Origin: Rs1 sp029027825
GTDB lineage: Bacteria; Pseudomonadota; Gammaproteobacteria; Pseudomonadales; Balneatricaceae
DNA length: 64,000 nucleotides
Assembly (NCBI GenBank): GCA_029027825.1
Contig: CP093399.1
Location: forward strand, 4,464,001-4,528,000
Direction of reading: 5' to 3'
Shown: one piece after another, positions 7,724-16,248 of the stretch
How the letters are laid out: every line of letters starts with the position of its first letter
How positions within the stretch are numbered: position 1 is the first letter of the stretch
Program-made: the position numbers and the translations under genes
Notes under the pieces: generated by a model
What the model was told of the DNA's origin: nothing
The model's database searches: none
What the model saw: only the letters and a program-made list of their open reading frames with translations

Positions 7724-9080
7724 GGGTTCTTCTCCGCTTTGATGAGTGTGCTCAGCCCGAGTTATAGAACATTGACTGATCGTCTGGTAACGATGATTGC
7801 CGTATCTTGAGCTTGAAGTACTCCGTATCTCTGATACCTCTAGCACGCTTGCGAATCATACCAATACTAATATTCCCTGCCTCTATTCTAGCGCTTGTGA
7901 GCCTGTGTGTTGCATAATTACAGATACCTACTTGGTGTCTTCTCAGCGACTTAGCGAACTTTTTAAGATATAGCATCTTTGATTCATCTGCTATTTGGCA
8001 CCACTCCTCAAGCCTTGCTTTCATTATTTCAAAGGTCTCTGATTGCCATAAACTCTGTAGTTGTTCCTTCATGATATACAGCGTGTCAGGTTGGCATTTT
8101 CACTGAGAAGAGCTTGCAGTTTTACCGTCTGTTTCTCGCTCAATTTATCTGCATTTTTGAGCACTAAATAATGCGTCCCTTTAATCAGCTCCTTACCCGC
8201 TTTGTTGGCTTTTCTGAACTCTATTCTTCGCTGGTTACCAAGCGCTTTGCTGTAGTTCTGCATCACATGAAAACGGTCAAAAACCATGTCTGCATTGGGT
8301 AGGCTGTCACGTACTGATTTTTGATAAGATGGCCCCATATCCATTGCTACAGCCTTTATACCTGCCGCCGTCTCTTTTGATAGCGCCTCGAGAAAGCCTG
8401 AAAACACATCAGCAGTACGGCCCGTACCTACCCAGATTAAATGCCCTGCAACCATGTCATAAACGACGGTCATATAATCATGACCTTTGGCTCTGGCTAC
8501 CTCATCAACACCTATGTACTCTAAGCCCTTCAGTTGACTAGGAACGAGCGCTGGAAGCGTCGATTCCAAATGGAATTTATCCATATTTTTAACTGTTTCC
8601 CAGCGCACATCCAGGTGACGCGAAACGGCCTGTATGCTCATATGGCGGCACAATCCACTAACAAGCTGGCAGAACCGTTTAGTATAGCGGCTACCTTTAT
8701 AGACGAAATCACAAGACTCAATACGCCTCTCGTTTTTACTGATCCATACCTGTGCTAATTCAATTTCTAAGATACAAGGTAACCCAAATAACGGGAGATC
8801 TTGAACTGAGCGTCTGACATATCGATTGATCGTGCCAGTGACCTTAGTACGCGGATCTATTGCCTTAAAACGTTTATCACGATGGCAATGGATAACAATT
8901 TTATTCAGAGCTTTATTGTGCTCAATTTGATTGACGCATTGCCCCTTTAAGGACAAAATATTCATCGGGATACTGGTAGCCATATACCTGTCGTATGTAT
9001 AGTTGTGAGAAGCCTTACATTTCAACAGATTATGGGGCTATCAGCTATCCTATCTCACTCATCTAACCGTAGAAGAGCCC
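7724..9080 (-). mobile_element. ISL3-family insertion sequence, about 1357 bp
   Basis: The ends are imperfect inverted repeats beginning GGGTTCTTCTCC at 7724 and, on the other strand, GGGCTCTTCTAC at 9080. They match at about 21 of 25 bases and both run into GATGAGTG. TGAATT occurs directly outside both ends (7718-7723 and 9081-9086), a 6-bp direct repeat; ISL3 elements usually duplicate 8 bp, so two positions may have drifted. The element sits next to the 3' end of proC. Confidence 0.85.
7752..9025 (-). pseudogene. ISL3-family transposase, frameshifted
   Basis: The N-terminal part (9025-8069) has the ISL3 Cys/His-poor HTH region and the DDE core YIGVDEVARAKGHDYMTVVYD and AVAMDMGPSYQKSV, then VFDRFHVMQ. 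The C-terminal part (8072-7752) resumes as MKEQLQSLWQ and ends with AGNISIGMIRKRARGI. A shift of one base near 8082-8090 separates NANLT from LYIMKEQLQ. Apart from that indel the chain looks complete (about 423 residues), so inactivation is probably recent. Confidence 0.88.
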
Positions 9081-9179
9081 TGAATTGTTGTTAAAATCTA
9101 GGTCTAGCATGCAGTTATTGTGCTAGTGCAGGTAACGGGTGCCTTTTGTATTGAAGGCAAGTAACCAAAGCCGCGACCA

Positions 9180-9995
9180 CTATCCCAGTTCAACGGCTAA
9201 CTGTTTAGAGCGATTAATATTTTTCTGCATCCCCTGTTTAATTATCTCAGGAAGGTTTTCTTGCTCAAAATGCAGTATCGCCTGTTCAGTGGTGCCTTTG
9301 GGGGAGGTCACTCTACGGCGCAGTTCAGCGGGATCAACATCGCTGTGTTGCGCGATAGTCGCTGCGCCTTGTGCCGTCTGTAAGGCGAGCTGCTGCGCGA
9401 TATCTTTAGGCAACCCCTGTGAGACTGCCGCATTGATCATTGCTTCCATCAGCATGAAAAAGTAAGCGGGGCCGGAACCGGAGAGAGCTGTGACAACATC
9501 TAATTGCTCTTCCGTCTCTACCCAGACAGCGATGCCGGTACTGGCAATCATGGTTTGTACTTGCTGTTTTTGCTGTGCGCTAACTTGTGGATTGGCACAT
9601 AGCGCACTGGCGCCTTGCTTTACTAGTGCCGGGGTATTGGGCATACAGCGAATAATCGCCAAGTTACCGCCGAGCCAGCGATTAATACTGTCGGCAGTAA
9701 TACCTGCAGCAACTGATACAATCAGCGGCTTATGTTGTTGGGCAAGGTCCGCTAAAGGGCTTATAACGCTTTGCATGAGTTGCGGTTTGAGCGCTAAAAA
9801 TACAATATCGGCACTCGCCATCGCGACGCTATTGTCGGTGGTTACATGAATGCCTTGATCGACGAGATCGGCCAACTTGTTAATGTCTCTACCGGTGGCG
9901 GTGATTTTTTGGGCGGGGTAGCCATTGGCTAACATGCCGCCAAAAATAGCTCTGGACATGTTTCCTGCGCCTATAAAAGCGATACTGGGTTGCAT
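9180..9995 (-). CDS. proC: pyrroline-5-carboxylate reductase ProC
   Basis: Last step of proline biosynthesis: NAD(P)H-dependent reduction of 1-pyrroline-5-carboxylate to proline in the cytoplasm. The 271-residue protein has the N-terminal Rossmann motif FIGAGNMSRAI at about 6-16, the internal RCMPNTPALV loop, and the C-terminal helical signature TALSGSGPAYFFMLMEA, then VTSPKGTTEQAI. Length is normal for the family. It lies downstream of yggS with about 100 bases between, the usual gammaproteobacterial order. yggT, which often follows proC, is absent; the insertion-sequence cluster starts about 100 bases downstream instead. Confidence 0.97.
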   Translation of the reverse strand: MQPSIAFIGAGNMSRAIFGGMLANGYPAQKITATGRDINKLADLVDQGIHVTTDNSVAMASADIVFLALKPQLMQSVISPLADLAQQHKPLIVSVAAGITADSINRWLGGNLAIIRCMPNTPALVKQGASALCANPQVSAQQKQQVQTMIASTGIAVWVETEEQLDVVTALSGSGPAYFFMLMEAMINAAVSQGLPKDIAQQLALQTAQGAATIAQHSDVDPAELRRRVTSPKGTTEQAILHFEQENLPEIIKQGMQKNINRSKQLAVELG

Positions 9996-10097
9996 AACGT
10001 GGCTCTCAATCTGTAAAGTTTAAAGGGTGCAGTGACGGATTACTGCGACTATCAATCCTATCTGGCTATTCTATCTAGGTATCTAAGCCTCTAGGCA

Positions 10098-10805
10098 TCA
10101 AGGGTCTTGGCTATAAATTCTAGGGCCAAATAACGCGGTGCCTACTCTTACTATGGTTGCCCCCTGTGCAATAGCGGGCTCAATGTCGGCCGACATACCC
10201 ATTGATAGCGTATCTAGATCAGGGTACTTGGCTTGGCACTGTAATAAAAGCTGAGCCATGGCGGCAAATGCCGCACGTTGTTCAACAACATTCTCTGTGG
10301 CTTTTGGAATTGCCATCAGGCCGCGCACTTTCAGTTGCTTAAACTTTGATATTTGACTAATCAAAGTCAGGCAGTCTTGAGAGAGGCAGCCAGCCTTGTT
10401 GGCTTCATTAGAAATGTTGACTTGAATGCAGACGTTTAGTGGTGCCAAATCAACAGGGCGTTGCTCAGCTAAGCGCTTGGCTATTTTTAAACGATCAATA
10501 CTGTGCACCCAGCTAAAATTTTCCGCGATAGCACGAGTTTTGTTGGATTGGATGGGGCCAATGAAATGCCATATCAACGGTAAATCGGCTAATAATTGCT
10601 GTTTATCTAATGCTTCTTGTAGATAGTTTTCGCCGAAATGATGTTGCCCAGCTTGATATAGTTCAGCTAGTTGATCGGCGCTTCTAGTTTTGCTTACCGC
10701 CAGTAATAACACGCTTTTGCTGGCCCGGTGATTGGCGGCGCAAAAATCGGTGATGTTCTGGCTTACCTTGGTGAAATTGTTTGCTATGCTTATCATATTC
10801 ATCAT
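10098..10805 (-). CDS. yggS: PLP homeostasis protein YggS (PLPBP family)
   Basis: Pyridoxal-phosphate-binding protein of the alanine-racemase fold that controls free vitamin B6 levels; it has no proven catalytic activity. The motifs are LLAVSKTR with the PLP-binding Lys at about 38, HFGENYLQEA, WHFIGPIQSNKT, VNISNEANKAG and SMGMSADIEPAIAQG near the C-terminus. Length 235 residues is typical. The start is one of several close Met codons (MMNMIS at 10805). It is divergent from pilT with a roughly 260-base shared promoter region and is probably cotranscribed with proC. Confidence 0.96.
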   Translation of the reverse strand: MMNMISIANNFTKVSQNITDFCAANHRASKSVLLLAVSKTRSADQLAELYQAGQHHFGENYLQEALDKQQLLADLPLIWHFIGPIQSNKTRAIAENFSWVHSIDRLKIAKRLAEQRPVDLAPLNVCIQVNISNEANKAGCLSQDCLTLISQISKFKQLKVRGLMAIPKATENVVEQRAAFAAMAQLLLQCQAKYPDLDTLSMGMSADIEPAIAQGATIVRVGTALFGPRIYSQDP

Positions 10806-11068
10806 CGTTTGTAGGCTAAAAATCGAAAAATTATCCGTGAATTTGCTCGTGCGCGTCAGAGTAGATTTAGTCCGATTGGGCAGGGCAGAAGAATAGACAT
10901 GTTTATTCGCTGTTTTCTCTGTAACTAAGTGGTTATTAACATTAGTATTAATTAATAGCCCCTAATTTAAGCTCAGAATCAAAGCTGTTGTGTCGGTATT
11001 AACACTGGCTCATTAACACCGCGCAATTATATTGGCGTAATAAATATTATATAAAGAGAATATTAATT

Positions 11069-12103
11069 ATGGATATTACAGAGTTACTGTCTTTTTCAGT
11101 GCAACAAAAAGCATCAGATTTGCATATTACAGCGGGAATGCCACCAATGATACGGGTGGACGGTGAAATCCGCCGAATTAAAATGAACGCCCTTGAAGAC
11201 AAAGAAGTACAGACCCTTATTTACGATATTATGAGTGATAAGGTGCGCAAAGATTATGAAGATAATTGGGAGGCTGATTTCTCCTTCGAAGTACCCGGCT
11301 TAGCGCGCTTTAGGGTAAACGCCTTTAATCAGAATCGCGGTGCGGCTGCAGTGTTTCGTACCATTCCCAGTGACATATTGAGTATGGCTGATTTGGGAAT
11401 GGGTAAAATATTTGAAACTTTAGCCAATAAACCCCGTGGTTTAGTGCTAGTCACAGGGCCGACCGGCTCTGGTAAAAGTACCACCTTAGCGGCGATGGTC
11501 AACTATATTAATGAAACCCGAGCCGATCATATTCTGACCTTAGAAGATCCTATCGAATTTGTCCATGAAAGCAAAAAGAGCCTCATTAATCAGCGCGAAA
11601 TTTCCCGTGATACGCGCAGTTTTAGTGCCGCTCTGCGCTCTGCGCTACGTGAAGATCCAGATGTTATCTTAGTCGGTGAGATGCGTGATCTAGAAACTAT
11701 TCGGCTGGCTATTTCCGCCGCTGAAACAGGGCACTTAGTCTTCGGTACTTTACATACGACTTCTGCGGCTAAAACCATGGACCGTATTATCGATGTATTT
11801 CCAGGGGGTGAAAAAGACATGGTAAGGGCGATGCTCTCCGAGTCATTAGAGGGGATTGTTTCACAAAATTTACTGCCGAAAGTCGGTGGTGGTCGAGTGG
11901 CGGTGCATGAAATTTTGATCGGTACACCTGCGATTCGTAATTTAATTCGTGAATCTAAAGTGGCGCAGATATACTCGGCAATTCAAACTGGCTCTGCGGT
12001 GGGCATGATCACTATGGATCAAGCTTTAGCTCAGTTGGTGCGCGATGGATCTATTACTCGTGAAACAGCTAGGGAGAAAGCTAAGGTACCGACAGCCTTT
12101 TAA
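11069..12103 (+). CDS. pilT: type IV pilus retraction ATPase PilT
   Basis: Hexameric cytoplasmic ATPase that depolymerises type IV pili for twitching. The 344 residues include the N-terminal ASDLHITAGMPPMIRVDGEI, Walker A GPTGSGKST at 130-138, the Asp box LEDPIEFVH, Walker B region DPDVILVGEMRD, the His box TGHLVFGTLHT and the PilT hallmark AIRNLIRE near residue 290. All key residues are present. It starts at an ATG after AAAGAGA. It is divergent from yggS-proC, the conserved arrangement, and is followed by a hairpin and a MITE before pilU. Confidence 0.97.
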   Translation: MDITELLSFSVQQKASDLHITAGMPPMIRVDGEIRRIKMNALEDKEVQTLIYDIMSDKVRKDYEDNWEADFSFEVPGLARFRVNAFNQNRGAAAVFRTIPSDILSMADLGMGKIFETLANKPRGLVLVTGPTGSGKSTTLAAMVNYINETRADHILTLEDPIEFVHESKKSLINQREISRDTRSFSAALRSALREDPDVILVGEMRDLETIRLAISAAETGHLVFGTLHTTSAAKTMDRIIDVFPGGEKDMVRAMLSESLEGIVSQNLLPKVGGGRVAVHEILIGTPAIRNLIRESKVAQIYSAIQTGSAVGMITMDQALAQLVRDGSITRETAREKAKVPTAF

Positions 12104-12114
12104 AACCTGCTAAT

Positions 12115-12142
12115 ATTGGCGATCTATTTTTAGGTCGCCAAT
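12115..12142 (+). terminator. hairpin after pilT
   Basis: ATTGGCGA at 12115-12122 pairs with TCGCCAAT at 12135-12142, an 8-bp perfect stem with a T-rich loop, 11 bases after the pilT stop. There is no clear T tract after the stem, so termination would be weak or Rho-assisted. Confidence 0.4.
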
Positions 12143-12183
12143 CATCAGAGCGATAGCATGTGCTGTAATCATTGTTGCTTTAA

Positions 12184-12343
12184 CCTGAATCCGTGACTTC
12201 AAAGTGAATACAGAGTGTAAGATATTGGTTCTACAGTGGAATTGAAAAATCTTAGCTGCACCCGTAGGTTCAGCGGGTATTTTTCTAGCCGCCGTAGAAT
12301 CAAGAGCTTGCGCTATGTGGTGCAGTGAAGTCACTGATCCAGG
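12184..12343. mobile_element. 160-bp MITE, copy 1 (between pilT and pilU)
   Basis: Starts CCTGAATCCGTGACTTC and ends GTCACTGATCCAGG. Flanked by perfect 5-bp duplications TTTAA (12179-12183 and 12344-12348). Its ends match those of the IS1380-type element at 3100-4744. Two further copies of exactly 160 bp lie at 50946-51105 and 60649-60808. It has no coding capacity beyond a chance open frame on the minus strand. Confidence 0.9.
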
Positions 12344-12462
12344 TTTAAGTGAGCGCTGCTCTTTAAATTACTTTTTATAGGCTGGGTCTATCTTAGACCA
12401 GTATTATATGAATCTTAATACGCTAGAAAATCTGTTGCTAAATAAGCTCATAAATCCATCAA

Positions 12463-13638
12463 ATGATTGGATTTACTAAGAAAGTTTGTTGTAGGATGCA
12501 GACTGATTTAAGTCTAGCAAATAGGTACATCGTGATTCTTTCTGAACTGTTACAAAAAATTGTAGAAATGCAAGCCTCCGATTTGTTTTTGATCGTGGGG
12601 GCAAAAGCCAGTGTGCGGGTGAGCGGAGTTTTATTGCCTCTCGAACAACAAAGATTAGATGTAGAGACGGTCACCTCGCTAGTTTTTAGTGCGATGAACG
12701 AACGGCAAAAAGCTGACTTTGAAAAACATCAAGAGTGTAATTTTGCTATCGGCAATGATATAGGACGTTATAGAGTTAGCGCTTACTATCAGCGTGGGAC
12801 CCCTGCAATGGTGGTTAGGCGTATTTATACTGAAATTCCTAGCATGGACGAATTACAGTTACCTGAAGTGTTGAAAAACTTAGCGCTGTCCAAGCGGGGG
12901 CTTATTCTGTTCGTTGGTGCAACTGGAACAGGAAAGACCACCTCTTTAGCCTCGTTAATTGACTATCGAAATACCCACAGTGCCGGTCATATTATTACCA
13001 TCGAAGACCCGATTGAATACATGCACGATCACAAGAAGAGTATCGTTACCCAACGAGAAGTCAGCATCGATACAGAGTCCTTTGAAAACGCCTTGCACAA
13101 CAGTCTGCGACAATCACCCGATGTTATTTTAATGGGTGAACTACGCAATTCAGAGGTGATGGGCTACGGTTTAACTTTCGCCGAAACTGGTCATTTATGT
13201 CTGGCGACACTGCACGCCAATAATGCCAATCAGGCACTCAACCGGATCATTAATCTGTTCCCCGCTGAATATCAGAAAAAGCTGTGCCTAGAGCTGTCGG
13301 TTAATTTGAAAGCGATTGTCGCCCAGCAATTGATCCCAGCAAAAAACGGCGACGGTCGCCGGGTCGCCACTGAAATATTAACTAATACGCCTTTAATCGG
13401 AGAGTTAATCAGCGAAGGTAGGTTTAGCGAAATTAAAGAGGTGATGAAAAAATCCAATAATTTGGGCATGCATACTTTTGATCAATCGCTATACAATTTG
13501 TATATCAAGGGCGAAATTACCTATGACTCTGCGATTGCATCGGCTGATTCGGCCAATGACTTGCGCTTAATGATTAAACTCAGTGCTGAAACGTCAGCGA
13601 GCGCGGCCCCACAAAACCAGTTTTCTCTACAGGATTAA
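12463..13638 (+). CDS. pilU: PilT-paralogue retraction ATPase PilU
   Basis: Accessory retraction ATPase that works with PilT. The 391 residues show MQASDLFLIVGAKASVRVSG, Walker A GATGTGKTT, IEDPIEYMHDHKKS, Walker B region SPDVILMGELRN and GHLCLATLHANNANQALNR. The second T of the GATGTGKTT loop and the E in GELRN are typical of PilU rather than PilT. The first ATG is at 12463; a second at 12496 (MQTDLS) is equally plausible because neither has a strong ribosome binding site. Usually pilU follows pilT closely; here 359 bases with a MITE separate them. The C-terminal tail past residue 365 is low complexity. Confidence 0.93.
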   Translation: MIGFTKKVCCRMQTDLSLANRYIVILSELLQKIVEMQASDLFLIVGAKASVRVSGVLLPLEQQRLDVETVTSLVFSAMNERQKADFEKHQECNFAIGNDIGRYRVSAYYQRGTPAMVVRRIYTEIPSMDELQLPEVLKNLALSKRGLILFVGATGTGKTTSLASLIDYRNTHSAGHIITIEDPIEYMHDHKKSIVTQREVSIDTESFENALHNSLRQSPDVILMGELRNSEVMGYGLTFAETGHLCLATLHANNANQALNRIINLFPAEYQKKLCLELSVNLKAIVAQQLIPAKNGDGRRVATEILTNTPLIGELISEGRFSEIKEVMKKSNNLGMHTFDQSLYNLYIKGEITYDSAIASADSANDLRLMIKLSAETSASAAPQNQFSLQD

Positions 13639-13841
13639 CTAGTTTCCATCTAGAGGCAGCGGTCTACTGCGCAAGCCCCACTAACTCGATCTGCTCAATA
13701 CTAGATGCAGTTATTTGGAATGACCAAACGCCTACATCTAGTATCGTGCATCTCGAACCATTGGGTCTCCCTCGCTACGACCTCTGCCTTTAGATGAAAA
13801 CTAACTAGTTTCCATCTAAAGCAAGCTGTCTACTGCGCAAG
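13637..13841. repeat. imperfect 39-bp direct repeat after pilU
   Basis: AACTAGTTTCCATCTA followed by a run ending GTCTACTGCGCAAG occurs at 13637-13675 and again at 13803-13841. The intervening sequence also repeats ATCTAGTATC/ACTAGATG in opposite orientations. No gene is visible between pilU and tex (13639-13924). Confidence 0.7.
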
Positions 13842-13907
13842 TTGCACAGGCTAGATCCTGCTAGAAAAACTAGCTTAGTGCCTAGTTCGCTAGGCTTCTA
13901 AAAAACT

Positions 13908-13927
13908 CTGATCAGCACTGCTGATCA
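13908..13927 (-). terminator. hairpin overlapping the tex stop codon
   Basis: CTGATCAGCA and TGCTGATCAG are adjacent inverted arms ending at the tex stop codon (13925-13927). Followed on the minus strand by AGTTTTT, giving a short T run consistent with an intrinsic terminator for tex. Confidence 0.5.
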
Positions 13928-16069
13928 GTCTAGTATCATGGTTAAAGATGCGCGTTTTCTCTGCAGATCGACTTCTAAAATCTTAACTTGCACAATTTGG
14001 CCGGTTTTGACCACTTGCTGGGGGTCTTTCACGAACTGCTTGGCCAGTTGTGAAATGTGGACTAAGCCATCTTGGTGGACGCCACTATCGACAAAAGCAC
14101 CAAAATTGGTGACATTGGTAATCACTCCCTCTAGTAGCATTCCCTGTTCCAGATCAGTTAAAGTATTAACTTCAGCATCGAAGGTGGCAGTTTTGAATTC
14201 AGGCCTAGGGTCTCTGCCAGGCTTGGCGAGCTCGGCGATAATATCTGCAACGGTATACTGACCAAATTGAGCCGATAGTTGTTCGACATCCAGCTGTTGC
14301 AATAGCGCTTGATTACCAATTAGTTGGGCGCTGGTGACTTGCGCACTGTCGGCCATCTTTTTCACTAGAGCATAACTCTCAGGGTGTACCGCGCTATTGT
14401 CTAACGGTTGATCGAGGTTCTGGATACGTAAAAAACCGGCACATTGCTGATAGGCTTTAGCACCCAATCTAGGAACTTTTAACAGCGCATGGCGATTTTT
14501 AAAAGCACCTTTCGCATCGCGTATCGCGACAATATTTTCAGCAATACTTTGACTGATTCCAGAGACTTGGGTCAGTAGTTGCACAGAGGCGCTGTTGATA
14601 TTCACCCCTACTTTATTAACACAATCTTCAGTGACCGTGGCTAGCTTATCGTGCAGGGATTTTTGATTGACATCGTGTTGATATTGTCCAACACCGATCG
14701 CTTTAGGATCAATTTTAACCAGTTCTGCCAGTGGGTCTTGCAGGCGTCGAGCGATAGAAATGGCTCCGCGAATACTGACATCAATATCGGGAAACTCTTT
14801 GCTAGCCAGTTCCGAGGCTGAGTAAACAGAAGCGCCAGCTTCACTGACCACCACGCTGATAAAATCTAAATGGGTATTTTCCTGCAGCTCTTTTACCAGC
14901 TGTTCGGTTTCTCTAGAGGCGGTGCCGTTGCCGATACTAATGAGCGTAATCTGATAATTTTCGACTAAGCTTTGCAGCTTGTGTAACGCCTCCTGCCATT
15001 TTTTTTGCGGTGCATGGGGATAGATAACACAGTGTGCTAAAAGTCGCCCAGTGCTGCTGATCACTGCTACTTTTACCCCGCTGCGCAAACCAGGATCCAG
15101 ACCTAAGGTGATTTTTTGACCAGCGGGGGCCGCCATCAGTAAAGCCGATAAATTATCCGCAAAGACCTCGATAGATTGGTGCTCAGAGCGCTCCTTTAAA
15201 GATTTTACTAAGTCGGATTCAAGTTGCGGCTGCAGTTTTGCCTGCCAAGCGTCTGCCGCCAGCTGTTTTAACCAGTAATCTTGTGAACGTCGATTATTGG
15301 CAGCTAGTAACTGCTGTTCAATCAACTTTATCGGATAGAGCGCGTTGTGTGCCGGGGGCGTGAGCTGTAGTTTAAGTACCGACTCTTTGATGCCGCGAAA
15401 AATAGCCAGTGCGCGGTGTGCAGGGATTTTATTAAAGGCTTCACTGTAAGCAAAATAATCGCGAAATTTACTTTGTGGGTCGTTTTTACCGCGTTTTACC
15501 TGCACCTTTAAATAGCCGTTGCCAGTTAGCCAATGGCGCAGTTGACCGAGCAGCTGAGCATCTTCGCTCAACTGTTCGATGATAATTTGTTGAGCGCCGC
15601 TCAGAGCTTGAGCAATGTTGTCGATCGCTCGGTCTTTAGCGATAAAATCTTTGGCGATAAACTCAGGGTTGACGCTGGCACTGGATAGTATCTTATCGGC
15701 TAAAGGCTGTAGGCCCGCCTGTTTAGCTAAACTTGCTTTAGAATTTCTTTTAGGCTTAAAGGGTAAATACAGGTCTTCAATTTCGGTTTTACTGAGGCTG
15801 TTATTGAGTGCCTCGCGCAATTTAGAAGTTAACAGACCCTGCTGTTCGATACTTTGCAAAATACTGTTGCGGCGCTGCTGCAATTGTCGCAGGTAGTCGA
15901 GCCGTTGCGCCAGCTTGCGCAGCTGAATATCATCGAGAGCGCGCGTTACTTCTTTGCGATAACGGGCAATAAAAGGCACAGTGTCACCTTGGTCTAACAG
16001 CTCAATAGTCGCCGTTACTTGCTGCAGCTGGACGTTTAATTCAGAGGCGATTTGGGCCGCTATGATCAT
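13925..16069 (-). CDS. tex: Tex-family transcription accessory protein
   Basis: RNA-binding protein with YqgF/RNase H-like, helix-hairpin-helix and S1 domains, linked to transcription under stress. The N-terminal part has DQGDTVPFIARYRKEVTRAL at about 26-45. The YqgF-like core begins KITLGLDPGLRSGVKVAVIS. HhH repeats lie around 490-550, and the C-terminal S1 domain (about 640-712) contains GVITNVTNFGAFVDSGVHQD and GLVHIS. At 714 residues it is shorter than the roughly 770-780 of many homologues because the charged tail after the S1 domain is absent; the S1 domain itself is complete, so the gene looks functional. Confidence 0.95.
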   Translation of the reverse strand: MIIAAQIASELNVQLQQVTATIELLDQGDTVPFIARYRKEVTRALDDIQLRKLAQRLDYLRQLQQRRNSILQSIEQQGLLTSKLREALNNSLSKTEIEDLYLPFKPKRNSKASLAKQAGLQPLADKILSSASVNPEFIAKDFIAKDRAIDNIAQALSGAQQIIIEQLSEDAQLLGQLRHWLTGNGYLKVQVKRGKNDPQSKFRDYFAYSEAFNKIPAHRALAIFRGIKESVLKLQLTPPAHNALYPIKLIEQQLLAANNRRSQDYWLKQLAADAWQAKLQPQLESDLVKSLKERSEHQSIEVFADNLSALLMAAPAGQKITLGLDPGLRSGVKVAVISSTGRLLAHCVIYPHAPQKKWQEALHKLQSLVENYQITLISIGNGTASRETEQLVKELQENTHLDFISVVVSEAGASVYSASELASKEFPDIDVSIRGAISIARRLQDPLAELVKIDPKAIGVGQYQHDVNQKSLHDKLATVTEDCVNKVGVNINSASVQLLTQVSGISQSIAENIVAIRDAKGAFKNRHALLKVPRLGAKAYQQCAGFLRIQNLDQPLDNSAVHPESYALVKKMADSAQVTSAQLIGNQALLQQLDVEQLSAQFGQYTVADIIAELAKPGRDPRPEFKTATFDAEVNTLTDLEQGMLLEGVITNVTNFGAFVDSGVHQDGLVHISQLAKQFVKDPQQVVKTGQIVQVKILEVDLQRKRASLTMILD

Positions 16070-16248
16070 ACAAATACCTGTTTAAAAGCGCTCGATGGGG
16101 ACTGGCAAGTATCGCCAGCTTCATACTAAAAAAGAGTGAGTATAAACTGCTAGCAGCTATTTAGGGGATATTATCCCAGGCAAAAACGGGTAGAATGTAA
16201 ATATTGTTCAATGCACTGCTTCAATCATCTATTTAAGGTTCTATCACA

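Noticed and set aside
12110..12334. 74-residue minus-strand ORF MTSLHHIAQALDSTAARKIP and its copy at 60605-60838
   Set aside because: It lies wholly or mostly inside the 160-bp MITE and shows no start signal; kept only as part of the element.
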